Below, one piece after another: positions 23,290 through 34,500 of a DNA stretch of 64,000 bases (positions are counted from its first letter, which is position 1; each line of letters starts with the position of its first letter). Position numbers and translations under genes: made by a program. The notes under the pieces were generated by a model. The model ran no database searches. It was not told the origin of the DNA and saw only the letters and a program-made list of their open reading frames with translations. This DNA comes from Tetranychus cinnabarinus. Lineage: Eukaryota; Arthropoda; Arachnida; Trombidiformes; Tetranychidae. Where the stretch lies: the NCBI GenBank assembly GCA_022266195.1, contig WHVY01000005.1, positions 1,240,001 to 1,304,000 of the forward strand, written 5' to 3'.

Positions 23290-25950
23290 AGTTTTTCAGC
23301 TCACTCGAAAACGTACTGTTGCGATTTCTTTACTTTTACATGTCTTGTATTTTGAAATATAGTCAAACCTCAAATATGGCAAAACTTTAATCGCAACCAA
23401 ATGTGAATTCACTGTGTCCTTTCAGAGATTGAAAACGATGTATCAGCCTTAGATTCCAGAATAAGATTCGCAAAGAGCACTTAGACAAGGCTACATTGAC
23501 CCTCGAAGGTTACCAGCTGACCATCATTTGACCGTGTTTTACTAACCTTAGCTCATTTCCCCGAGTTGAGAGTTAATTAATCAAGAGATACAAGAACACA
23601 CGAATTGAAATACATCAAATACCTGATGGAACAGGCTGGAGCTGACTTTCGGCCCAATATTGGCGTGAAAATGTGAAAAATGACCTTATGCTCCTGGAAA
23701 CATATTTAGAGACTTCTCTTTCGATGATTGCAACAATTTAGATCCCATTGACCGAGAACGGTAAAATTGGAAATTTTTTAAATGATGGCTTACCAAAAAA
23801 TTTAACAGGCAAAACAAGAAGAGTAATACCAGAGAGAGAGTACTAGGGAGCCAGATGACAGACATTGACATTATCTTCGTTTCAGCTTTATTTCGAAACA
23901 AGTCTCTATTCAAAACGATGAAGAAACTTGAAATATTAGTTAGACTGTATTACCTATTGGAAATACTTCAGAATAAACGATTTCTTGATAAGATGAGCTT
24001 AAAATTAATTTATAAGGAAAATATGCAATTTATAAATATCAAGAATATGACCAATGAATCTTATAATCGCAAGATTGATCTTAAAAAGCAACAGAAGAAA
24101 AAACTGAGAATGGTAGACAATTATGTAAATTGCCATTGAATGCAATAATAATTGATGATAGTGATATAACAATTGTTATTTATTAGTTTGTTTTGTGCAA
24201 TGCATTCTTTCTCGAATAGTTCACATGGGAGACTTTGACCTGACCATGTGAGTAAAGGGCATAAAGTAAAGTTCTGCTTTTTGCCAATCTCTCCATTCAC
24301 TAGTTTCAACATCAATGTCATCATTTCTAACTTGCTTTCCATGATGATCACGAGGATTTTTACGGTTATGGTGATGATGTGAAACCATCATCAATAACTG
24401 TAGAGGAAAAATGAATTGATAATATGATAACAATTTTACAATTGATATTGTTTAGTTTGAGATTTCTTGTTTTCTTCATTGACTTTGTTTTATTGTTTTT
24501 GTTCACTGATGTACTTTTGTTTTCTGTATACTTCTATCCTGAACTGTTTTGTTTTTTCATTCTTCATCCTCTTCTTTTTGGGCCCAAATAAATTGAATAT
24601 TTGTATTGTAATAAATTTCTACTTGCAACTTTTCTCTTTTCGCTCTTTTTTCTGTTCTCTTCACTTCATCATCATCGTAGCCTGTAGTATCATCCACAGT
24701 AATAACAAACTTGGCTGAGCCTTTTTTCTCACACAATTTTCATTTTCCTTTTTCTTGCTATTCCAATCCAAAGAATCCAACATCCCAGAAGACTCTTGCT
24801 GTGTAACCTCAATTCAAATTGATAAATTACTTTGATGGATGAAGATTTAAGTTGGAGTGAACAAAGAACGAAGGCAAAAAAGAAAGAAGCAAAAAAGTGG
24901 AAAAAGAAGAGACAGAGGAGATCTTGATTTACTTGTATAATGGTTACGTTGAGTATGATGATGAAGCTGAGCATCATTTTCACAGAGAGAATCTGAGAAA
25001 CACCAAGATGAACAAATGTACAAATATAATAATAATGATGATAATAACAATTCAAAGATGATGTACTTCAGTTGATTCAGTTTTTTTTCATTTTCAACTT
25101 TGGATGCAGTTTTCCATTTCTTTTTCTCTCTCCTTTTCCGCTTTCAATCTAGGAAAATGCTGAAAAAACTATTCTCCAAGAAAACGACATTTAGTTCTGC
25201 AGAGAGAAATAAAGAGTAAAGAACAAAAAAGTGAATGAATGAGAATGGAAACTTTGTAATGGAGTAAGAATAAAAAACAATGATGAACAGCGAGAAAAAA
25301 AGGGAATTCAATTTTGCATTTGACGAGGATTCGACAGAGAATTCGCAGGAAAAAAATGAAAAAAAGTCTGAAGAAAACAAGAGGAAAAAGAAGAAGAATC
25401 AAACCATTGGAATAATATTAGTTATCATATTCATATCTACTGTTATTAAAATCACATGAACATAATTTGAGTCATGAAAAGCAAACATGAATTACCTTTT
25501 GAGAATTGAAAAGCGTATAAAGATGAGTTTACTCGTTTTTTGCTTCGAAATGAAAGAATTGAAGCAAAGAAAAAAAGAAATCTTTCAATCTCTTTTCATT
25601 TTTGTTTATGAAAAGCGACATTAAATTTGTGCTGAAATTTTCATCCCAATTGTATTGATTCATTTTCCCTTTTTATCAACAGACTAATGTGATTGTTAGT
25701 TAGATCAAGGATAAATAGATTCAAGCAAATATTACAAAAGTAAAATTGAACACAAAAAGTTTGATAAAGATTTTAATTACCTTTATCATTATCGACAGTA
25801 AATAAACTTTCTGGAACTAAATAGCGTACAAAAAGAGCAAGCCAGCAAGTTGATACAAGTTCAAGCGTGTTGGGTTAGTAATCAATGGAGTGTGCCTGCT
25901 CAATAATTTGAGAATTATCGGAAAGTGAAAAGAAAAAGAGTAAATTTGCT
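23290..25950. other. AT-rich stretch without a recognisable gene
   Basis: Frames here are short and biased. Purine-rich blocks lie near 24855-24925 and 25190-25400 and produce false Phe-rich minus-strand frames. A pyrimidine-rich block lies near 24465-24680. The 23380-23700 part has more mixed composition but no motif. Confidence 0.5.
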
Positions 25951-25965
25951 AAATTGTGTTAGACA

Positions 25966-26237
25966 ATAATATGCAATTATAGATTAGATTAAATAAATAA
26001 GATAAATGTAACCAGAAGATTCTAGAAAATGTTAGAAGATCAATAACCCTTTTTCAAGTACCCATTTTAGATTTAACTAAAGATAAAAGATGACAACTAA
26101 TGATAAATTTAGTATATAAAGAAAGCTCAAATTGTAATTAAACACAGGCAGTATTTCCTTGAGTCAGCGAAGACTCGGAAGAGTTTAATAAAGTCTTTTT
26201 ACATTAAACCTTCGGCCCTCTTTAATTTTACTTTAAC
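25966..26237 (+). mobile_element. Probable LTR (promoter and polyadenylation region) of an LTR retroelement
   Basis: Starting with TGTTAGAC, this segment holds a TATATAAAG box at about 26114-26122 and an AATAAA at 26188-26193. It ends just before TGGTGGCCATTATGAGGGC (26238-26256), which has the position and TGG start of a tRNA primer-binding site. TATA, poly-A signal and primer site in that order is the layout of a 5' LTR and leader. No second LTR was seen within the window and no gag or pol follows, so the boundaries are approximate and the copy is truncated. Confidence 0.45.
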
Positions 26238-26352
26238 TGGTGGCCATTATGAGGGCTTAGTCCCCTTATGTTCCTGTTGTACCTGATCGCTGCTGCCTGA
26301 ATTCTTTATTCCTAATAATTTTACTTTTATTCCTGTTGGTACTGACGCTAAT

Positions 26353-26620
26353 CCAGTTCCAGCCACTTTTCTATTGATCCATATTCCTGTTATACACTGG
26401 TCTGACGTTCATCCAGCTCTAGTCGACTATCCTTTCAGTCCGTGATCCTGGTCCTGTTAAACTATCCAGCTCCAGTCATTTATTCTTTTGGCTTCTCAAC
26501 TGGTCCTGACGATTCATCCAGCTCCAGTCATTTATTCTTTTGGCTTCATCACTGGTCTGACGATTTTCCAGCTCCAGTCATCTACTCTTTTTGGTCCCGT
26601 CTTATTATCCAACTGTCCCG
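26353..26620 (+). repeat. Five-unit decayed tandem repeat (50-60 bp)
   Basis: Units beginning CCAGCTCCAGTC or a close variant start at about 26353, 26413, 26466, 26518 and 26568. The middle two share more than 30 bases (through TTTATTCTTTTGGCTTC). Each is followed by a CTGGTC(C)TGACG phrase. The array lies in the leader after the LTR-like segment. No single frame stays open across it. Confidence 0.7.
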
Positions 26621-26629
26621 TAGCTCCAA

Positions 26630-27670
26630 CGTTGGTTCTGATAAGCTTGTGCTCCAGTCTGGTCTTCTACCCATTGTTGATTGTTGACTACACGATGAAC
26701 CACCAAGGCCCGGTAGGATTATTTTAAGTCTACCCGGTTTTCCCTTCCTTTAATTTTTTTGTGTCTGTCTCCTTCCCTTTACGTCCTTTGTGTACCACTC
26801 AACGACGGCGATACGGCTGTTGGGTTCTTTCCTTTAGGGATTGTTAGGAATAGTTTCTGTCTTGACTTACGAGTCATTGTATCAAAAATGTCTAACAATT
26901 GAATTACCTTATCAAAGTTATAAATATATGAATAAACATCTTGTTACGAGGTTTACTCGAGATTCAAGTGAATAAATAATGTTTATCGAGAAAAAAACAG
27001 ATAAACTCGAGTAACGTTCAACAGAATGTAAATCAGAAACAAGATTGTAATGATAAGGAAATTGGCTAAAGTATTTTTATTCACTACGTTTGCATTTTCC
27101 TATTGATTAAAACACTGAACTGGTAAACACCAAGCACTGGGAAAATTAAAATTCTCTCACTCTGCCGTAACTAATTTTCCCGGAAAAAGTTGACTTTTTG
27201 TAATTATTTTATAACTGCAAGATACTTAGTTATAAAGACGTACGACTGCAGGTATTTCCAGGTATCGAGCCAACAACATTGAACAAGCTAAACAATTAAA
27301 CATTAGTAGTAATAAAGATACACAAGATACCCCACTTTTACTAACCTTCAATCGATTTATCATACACTAATCAATAGATTAAAAGCGTGATCGAGGATGA
27401 ATTTCGATTGCATTTCATATAATTTACTTACAATACATTTATGTATTAAAACAAAGTAACTAAAGGCTTCAATCAATCATTATAACTCTTTCAAATCAAC
27501 TAATTATTCTAACCCGTCTTCTTTCTATTTCTAATTTCTAATTTCTAATTTTATCTTCTATTTTAATCACATTTAACCTTAATATGATCACGATTATAAT
27601 CTTTGAATATATTGAATGTAATTAATCATGAATCTATTTTAATTTCAAACTTAATTTGAAACACGACATA
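26630..27670. other. Remainder of the retroelement-like leader, then AT-rich DNA
   Basis: Mixed-composition sequence continues to about 26900 without a recognised gag. AT-rich DNA follows, with a short run of ATTTCTAATTTCTAATTTCTAATT near 27527-27551. No coding signal. Confidence 0.4.
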
Positions 27671-27744
27671 GATTTTGTGTATCTAAATAAAGCGGATTAT
27701 GGAAATTTTTCTTGTGAATAAAGTATAAAAGAAAAAGAAGAAAA

Positions 27745-27880
27745 CCCGAATCGTTCCCTTGCCCATAACGGTTTTCCATTCATCATCCTGTTCATTTTGC
27801 TTCGCACCACCAGACAACATCGATTTTTTCTTTTCACAAGTGTACATCTTTAACTTACCAAGTTTTCCATTTGAGTCCAT
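27745..27880 (-). CDS. Probable first coding exon of an unknown gene
   Basis: The minus strand has an ATG at 27878-27880 in good context (AAAACATGG), giving MDSNGKLGKLKMYTCEKKKS, then a charged stretch with DDEWKTVMGKGTIR. After about residue 45 the frame becomes poly-Phe, so the coding part probably ends near 27745. That poly-Phe part is a polypyrimidine tract ending in CACAAG, which looks like an intron end. A consensus donor GTAAGT also sits very early (codon 8), so a short first exon with an intron of about 130 bases is an alternative reading. The promoter entry at 27914-27947 supports a true 5' end here. The protein family is not recognised; a transposon-encoded protein is possible. Confidence 0.4.
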
Positions 27881-27913
27881 GTTTTAAATCACTTTGAAAT
27901 ACAACTCAGAGCT

Positions 27914-27947
27914 GAATGATTAAAAGCAGAAACGCTCCGTTTTTATA
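27914..27947 (-). promoter_or_regulatory. TATA box plus initiator-like core promoter
   Basis: On the minus strand a TATAAAA (27941-27947) is followed about 28 bases later by an initiator-like TCATTC (27914-27919). The ATG lies about 37 bases further at 27880. This spacing matches metazoan TATA/initiator promoters. Confidence 0.45.
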
Positions 27948-28794
27948 CTTTTTTCTGATACCTTCCACGAAGATTGATCTCTTGAATTTGTGTCAGTTTA
28001 TTTTTATCAAATTTGCGTGATTATTCTGACAATTAGGTTAAACTCATAATCTTTTACTTCAGGAATAAGATAATCAATCATGTAAAATATTTCCAAGGTC
28101 TTAGACAGGCAGTCTTAGGGCATGACCAGTTCTGAATGCATGCAATATGCATTTTGTGTACAAAGCATATTGACTGTATGAAATCAATCGAATTAGATTC
28201 GACTCAATGTCTGATTTTATTTTTCTCATCTGACATAAATGATCTTTACATTGCTCATGTTGAGTATTTTGAATTTACAATTCAAAATCATATCAGTGAT
28301 TACTTGTACACGTGGACATTTGTTTTCATTGTTGAATATACATAATTTTGTTTTATGAAGGTTATGATTTTTAACAGTATTGCTTATTTTTTTTCCTATC
28401 AATTTCCTTTATTTTTCTGATTTTGGTACAAGATTTACAATGAATAGTTTTAATTTCAAGTATTTTATGTATTCTTTTCAACTATTAAACATATCTTGAA
28501 GCCTTGCACGGGTCATTTGTATTTTCAGTAGCACAAGGCTCATTGGAATGTATTTTTGTTACAGTGAAGCTGATTTATGATTCTTGTTTCCAAAAAGAAT
28601 CATCTTTCGAAGGAATTCTTTGACCTTTCCAACCGAAGTAGGTGTCACGAAAGAAACTCTCTCAGCTATTATTTTCATTACTGTAATAGCGAAAAGTAAA
28701 AAGAATAAATCAAAACAAAATGAAAATACTGGAAACTCAATTTAATTAGTTAGATAGATAAGATAGAATAGGTGCAACTATCAAGTTTGAAAAT

Positions 28795-29082
28795 TCAGAT
28801 AATATGTTGAAGAATAATCTTCAAGATACAAGAATATTCTTTTCGTCTTCGAATGATTTTATGCAAGCAAAGCACATTATGAACTTGGGATGCAGGTATA
28901 AGAGATAAAATAGAAAAAATGTCAAATATTAAAATTTTGATGTCAGCAAAGTTAATTGCTTCCTCATATTCAATAGCACATTCATTGGTTGTTTGGGCTG
29001 TTTCATCAGCCTGAACCTTGACATCAGATAACCTGATGAATTTCAAACTAGTAGGAGATGAACCAGCAGTAACTCGATACAT
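28795..29082 (-). CDS. Small single-exon ORF, unknown function
   Basis: A 95-codon minus-strand frame starts MYRVTAGSSPTSLKFIRLSD, with the ATG at 29080-29082 after AAAA. The first 50 residues are balanced and charged (Asp/Glu-rich). Next come a hydrophobic segment (IKILIFDIFSILSLIPA), which could be a membrane helix, and a basic tail (HKIIRRRKEY). It ends at TGA. It lies about 330 bases downstream of the two-exon gene on the same strand. The sequence before the ATG is a polypyrimidine run, so it could instead be an internal exon. No known family is recognised. Confidence 0.4.
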   Translation of the reverse strand: MYRVTAGSSPTSLKFIRLSDVKVQADETAQTTNECAIEYEEAINFADIKILIFDIFSILSLIPASQVHNVLCLHKIIRRRKEYSCILKIILQHII

Positions 29083-29409
29083 TTTTAAATAGAAAAAAAA
29101 CAGAATGAGCAAAATCAGTAAGAATAAAGGTTAATGTAATTTACAACTCAATTTTAATCCTTAAGTCAAATTCAAAGTGAAACTCAAAGTGAAACTCAAG
29201 GTCAAACTCAATAATAATCGGAAAGTCACTTTAGGACACTAGACACAGACTTTAGACACTTTCATACTATCAGTACAAGCTATTATAACAACAGGAAAAA
29301 AATCGAACTTGAAAAAGACCTTTGTTACCTTGAAAAAAGGAAAGAGAATTTGAAGTTGAATTGAGTACCAAAGAAATAGAAATAGAAAATAACAAGAACA
29401 AAACTATTA

Positions 29410-30577
29410 TTATTTATTTAAGGTGCAGATGCGTTTCTTTTTGCATTTCCCTCGGCCCAGCTTCAAAAGGTCCCTCTTTTGATTAACGCCATAAATCCAC
29501 AATAAGTAAAGATGATCAACACGATAGTCTCTTGGTCTCTTTCTTTTTGTTGATGGGATTGTAGATATCAAACCGATGAATTGTTTATTTTCTCTTGGTC
29601 GAGGTGGTATGTATTCCAGATATCGTGTCCTTTCACATTTGCGTAAACAGTAGAGCAAAATTACCAAATGTCCTTCAAATTTTAACTGTCGGAGTTAATT
29701 TCATAACACCCTGTATGAATAACAAATAAATTTTTTCTGATTATCATTTACAGCCAACCCTCGAGTTTTTTGTTTTTTTTGGAGTGCTGACATCTATGTG
29801 AACTACAGGGGAAAAAATAAATTTTGCAGTTTAAACAATTACTGCAAGCTAATGATTTCCCTATGATTCCTCCTCCCCCTCGAGTAGAGAGTTTCTACCC
29901 TTCTCCCTTCAGGTGGGAGTCATTAGAGTGGACTTATTGTTTAAACCGTAAAATTTAATTATTTCCCCCTGTAGTTCACATAGATGTCAGCACTCCAAAA
30001 AAACAAAAAACTCAAGGGTTGACTCAAGTCATATTGTCGACTCTGTTTGAGTTCTGGAATTCGTTGTAATAAAAATGACTATTGCATTTTTAAAAGGACG
30101 AATCTCATGTCTGTAGTTACTAATTTTCCCCTTTTTGTGTCGTAAATACATCTTTGTGAGTCGACTAATTCCTTTGCAAATATCTTCTTTAGTTCAAATA
30201 TTACTAAATACCACCAATCTCCTTGGTTCATAATTATCTGCATTTAGAATTGCTAGGATGTCTTTTATTCGATTTTCGGAAAACCAGTTTAAGAGCGAGA
30301 GAATGGAGAGTTGATGATGAAGCTATTTATTTAGTGCACTTTGATAAAATTCAGATACAATATCATTACTTTCTCAATCAACACAAAACAATTTTTAAAT
30401 AAGTTTACAATTTATTTGGTTCAATACTAATGCTCGAAAAACAGATGAAAAACAATATACCTTCATTAAGATTAATAAGAATTCTCTATCATTATAACCC
30501 TCAGCGTCATCATCAGTCTTCGCCACGTACAGCTTCGGATGCGACAATACAGTGCTAGTTTTGTTAGCCATTTTCAT
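29410..30577 (-). CDS. Two-exon gene encoding a basic protein of unknown function
   Basis: Exon 1 runs from 30577 to 30461. It starts at ATG 30575-30577 (Met-Lys-Met) or the next ATG two codons on, and reads NKTSTVLSHPKLYVAKTDDD. It ends ATGAAG before a GTATAT donor at 30460-30455. Exon 2 runs from 29685, after a CCGACAG acceptor, to TAA at 29410-29412. The intron is phase 0 and joining keeps the frame, for about 131 residues. The second exon is strongly coding-like, with Tyr/Pro/Arg-rich YLEYIPPRPRENKQ, then KRKRPRDYRVDHLYLLWIYG, and a Lys/Arg-rich tail (KCKKKRICTLNK) that could bind nucleic acid or act as a nuclear signal. AATAAA overlaps the stop. The 775-base intron holds a 267-bp inverted-repeat element. 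The splice model is inferred from sequence only; family not recognised. Confidence 0.5.
29755..30021. mobile_element. Foldback MITE-like element with about 85-bp inverted repeats
   Basis: Left arm 29755-29838 (starts CAACCCTCGAGTTTTTTG) and right arm 29937-30021 (ends CAAAAAACTCAAGGGTTG) are near-perfect reverse complements. They include the shared block TGCTGACATCTATGTGAACT and its reverse. About 98 bases lie between them. There is no coding capacity. The target duplication is unclear. It lies inside the predicted intron of the two-exon minus-strand gene. Confidence 0.85.
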
Positions 30578-31410
30578 GATTTTTTAGTGTTATTTTGTTC
30601 TCCTGGTTTCAGTTTCCTCTCAGCGCTATCTTTATGATGAACTTTTCCAGCAGAAAGCTGAACTTCAAATAAGGTTCATGTTGTTCTGAATCTTTCTTTC
30701 CATGGCTCACCTTTTTCTCACTTCCATCTCCTTCAATGTATTAGAGTTATGATTAAAACTTATTCTGTGTGGTGCCATCTATTGCATTGGTTGATTGAAG
30801 CTGACTGAGTTTTTCGCATACCTGGATAAATGGATTACCAGAGTTATTTTCATTTCAGGTTAACCACCAACTTGAGCACTTGTAAACCATTTTCATTAGT
30901 TTGAATCAATCTATGCGTTCCAATTGATTTTGGTAACAATTATTAAATCTGTTGCCGGAGTGATGAACAAGTTGTTTCAAAAATAAGGTTACGCCATTCT
31001 TTTTATTGTACCAAAATCAATATAAAAGTTTTGAAATTATGAGTTAAACTGAATAAAATGCATTGGACAAATAATGTTAGCCAAAACTGAACGTCTCTTC
31101 TGTATTTTAAATATGACTCCAAGGGTGACTCAAGTTTAATTTGTTGTGGGCCATTTAGCTTTGGCTGCTTAAAAAACTCATTTTACATGCTATTAAACTT
31201 GTCCGAGTTTCATCTTTTTCCAAACAAGTCTTTCAATTTCCTTCATTCCCTATTCTTTTGGGTTCATTCACTATCAACAATATGCAACTTGAACATCATC
31301 TTGAACACTTGAACTTTGATTGAGCGCAAAGAATCGCAAATTAAAACCAAACCATTTATATCAAACCCAGGTGACCTTTTTTCCAATGCTCTTTATAAAT
31401 GTTAAATCAG

Positions 31411-31534
31411 TCGAAAAAAAGGTGGAAAATTTTAATGCAAAAATTGATTCCATTGCAAAAGGCCTGATAAAATGTGAACAAGGAGCTGCAGGTTCACAGT
31501 AACATGAGTGAAGCTACCATCAAAGCTGCCAAGG
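31411..31534 (+). CDS. Possible small exon with good splice borders
   Basis: A pyrimidine-rich stretch ending AAATCAG (31404-31410) precedes a segment that stays open as EKKVENFNAKIDSIAKGLIK, then CEQGAAGSQ and TAA at 31500-31502. Immediately after, an ATG in good context (AACATGA) opens MSEATIKAAK, which runs straight to a donor-like AAG|GTAAAA at 31534/31535. So the segment is either the last exon of one gene, or a first coding exon (ten codons) with a 5' leader. No partner exon was found either side. The family is not recognised. Confidence 0.3.
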
Positions 31535-34500
31535 TAAAATTTGTATCTTGAGCAGAACATTTTTCAAGTAAATTTAATGACTATTTATGGTTATTACTTG
31601 AACCTTTTTTGACCATTCAATATTTCATCATTTTTTTCGCTCTTTCAAGTTTGTTATCATAATTATAAAAGCTTAACCTGATCTTAACGATAGTCGATTA
31701 AATGATCCCTGAAACTTTTATATTTATTAGTTTAATGTTGAAATATATTTATATTATTGCATATAAATATTAGACTATAACTGAATTAATTTCAACTTTT
31801 ATGCTTGTTTAAAGCTTTCAAGCTCAAACAAACATCTCATTCGATTAGCCAAAGTGATAATCAATATGGATGATAATAAATGCCAATAAATTATGAAAAC
31901 AAAAATAGTGGGCAGAAGAAAAGAGTTAAAACGAACAAGAAGAGAAAAAAAGATAAATGAAAAGTTGGCAAAAGTGTGCCAAAAGGATTGAAAGATCATT
32001 TTTATTGTCGAAGATTAAATGAACAATTGAAATGTTTAATGTGCTGCTAATGTACATAAGTAATGGTAATGAGTTGATGACTATCAGTGTAGCGTTGAAA
32101 TGATTGAGCAAAGTATAAAGAAGGAGAAAGAATATAAAAAAAGAAAAGGTTTGACTTTCGATTTTAAAGGTAATAATAGCGAGAGTGAAATGAAGGAAAT
32201 GAAAATGAGCAACATTATATATAAATAACAAGAAACAACAATCGTCAAGTTACCGGTTAACCGCAGGAAACTTTATCCACTTCTAGCTCAAAGGTAAACA
32301 TTACTTCATCTGTAGATCAACAGTATACATTAATAATAATAGCTTGTAACATATACATTTAGTTTGCTTCTGAATTATTATTATTATTTTTATGATGCAA
32401 ACCGAAGGATCAAGTCCAATATACTCTGCTTATTTTCCCTTCTTTTCCCTATTATCTTTAGGGAATGATAAACAATGATTTAGATATACATAGATGTACA
32501 TATTTACGTGTGTTTCATGTGTACCATAACTGAATATTTAGATTTCACCAGAGACAAAAGACTTTGCAATGGCCAAACATAATGTAATGCCATTAAGCTG
32601 GAATCTGTTGAGAGAAAGTTTAGGATTCAAAAGATTAACATTTTGAATTAAAAGCAAAAAGCACTTCTTTTTTTGCAGAAAAAAACTATTTACTGTGAAA
32701 AGTATTAATAGTTTAGTTTTTGCAATAAATGTCGGTTTGGATGAATTATGAAAATGGGTTAAATTTATATTCAGCAATATGAAAGTTTCGAGCTTTTTAT
32801 TTCTTCTTTTTCTCTTTGAAGATAATTATCAATAAATGTTGATATGGGCTTGGTTTGCTTGAATTAGTAGATAAGTTATGAGATTTTACTGGCAAAATTC
32901 GAAATTGATTTTTTCGATTTAGTTCTATTTTGGAAGTCGGTAAAAACTTTGATAAACTTTTGTAATTGAATATTTATTAAAGTCTTTGGAAAGTTCCACA
33001 AAGTTTTCATTGATTCTTTTCTTGCATTGAAACTTTTGTTGATTCAAAGCGAAAGTTGAATCGAAGCAAATCAATAGTTCATCTGGTAAAAGATGAAAAA
33101 TGAAAATTTAGTTGACAATATTCATGGGTAGAGATTTAGGGGAAAAAAGCTATTCTATTGCACCTTTTACTGAACATTTTTCACACTTGAAGATGTGCAT
33201 GTTTAAAAGTATTAAGAGTGAAACCTTTTCTCTTCTTATGAAGCATCCTTTTTTAATCGTCAACACCAACACCATTATGATAATTATTATGAATGATACA
33301 GTTGATGCCTTTGAAGTAAATGGACAAGAAAAAATGACAAATTATCTTGAAGTGCAAAACTGAAAACATGTAAATTGAGAGTGAAAAGTGTTGGATACAA
33401 AGAAGTGTTGATGATGATTTTGATGGTGACAAGAAGAAGGAGAAGCAGAAAAAAAGTGATGAAAAGAAAGTTTAGCCTGAAAAGAGAGGCAAGAGAAGAG
33501 CGTAAAAAAGTATCAAAAGTCTGAATGGTTGAGAATGTAATGATGACAAGAGGAAGAAAACATAGGAAATAAGTGATGTTACAAAGAGTGCTAATGAAGA
33601 GATGAAAGTAGAGACAGGGCAGAAAAGAGAAGCAGAAAAAAACATAGTCAACAGTATTAAAGACAAACATGGAAACAAATGATGTTGATGATGTTGATGA
33701 TGATGAAAATGAGGATGATAATGAAACAAAAAAGTGAATACAAGAAGCCAAGCATAAACGGTTAATTGTCATTTCCGCCCAAATATTAACGTCTAATGGG
33801 TAACCACGCAAAGAATCAGGCTAACCTTATCCAAGGTGTGCTCAAGAATCGTGAGCTTTTTTCCCCAGTTTCCTTTGGTAAACTTTACTTTTGACTTCAA
33901 CTTTTTTACTTTCTCTTGTTGTTGTTGCAAATCAATTGGCGATCTCACCATTTGCGCATTAATTTATATACACTTGTTATGTTCAATCAATTGTGCCACA
34001 TTGACCATGGTCAAAGCAAAAGGTTAACTTGTTTAACTTGATGTGACATTAAAGACCAGAAAAGACTGAAGGTAGAGACGAAAATAAAAGTTTCAATTTT
34101 GATAATTAGCTAACTCAACTGAAGCCCAAGGGAAACCATTTTTGTGTGTCAATCATATTGTTGGTTGAAACAGCTTTTATCAAATTGTTCACGTTTTCAC
34201 CTTTTTTTTGTGTTTTCCCTTTTTTTATACTTTACCTGACCAAAACTGCTACTTTTTTCACTCTCGATAATAATAATGATCGTTATTTTTATTAATATAC
34301 TTTGCCAACGTTTTTTACTCATTAACTGATTTTCCTAGCCTCTCCGATAATTGCAACTCTCATGGTTCCAACCAAGACCGGAATTAATTAATTATTTGCT
34401 TTTTTCTCTGTTGGCGACTTTTTTGTTTCATTTTTTTCTTCTTCTTCCCTCGTTTTTTCATTGTGCTGTTTATAATTTTTTCATCATCATTTTATCGTAA

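Noticed and set aside
26442..26727. Two overlapping plus frames over the tandem repeats
   Set aside because: Both are open only because the repeat units lack stops; neither has a start in context or a known motif.
33287..33811. 174-codon minus-strand frame
   Set aside because: Phe/Ser/Leu-rich with runs of His and Ser; it is the translation opposite a purine-rich tract with GAT/GAA repeats and has no family signature.
33962..34027. TATA-like site with ACCATGG and a five-codon exon ending at GTTAAC
   Set aside because: Spacing is plausible but the exon is too short and no continuation was found; such combinations arise by chance in AT-rich DNA.
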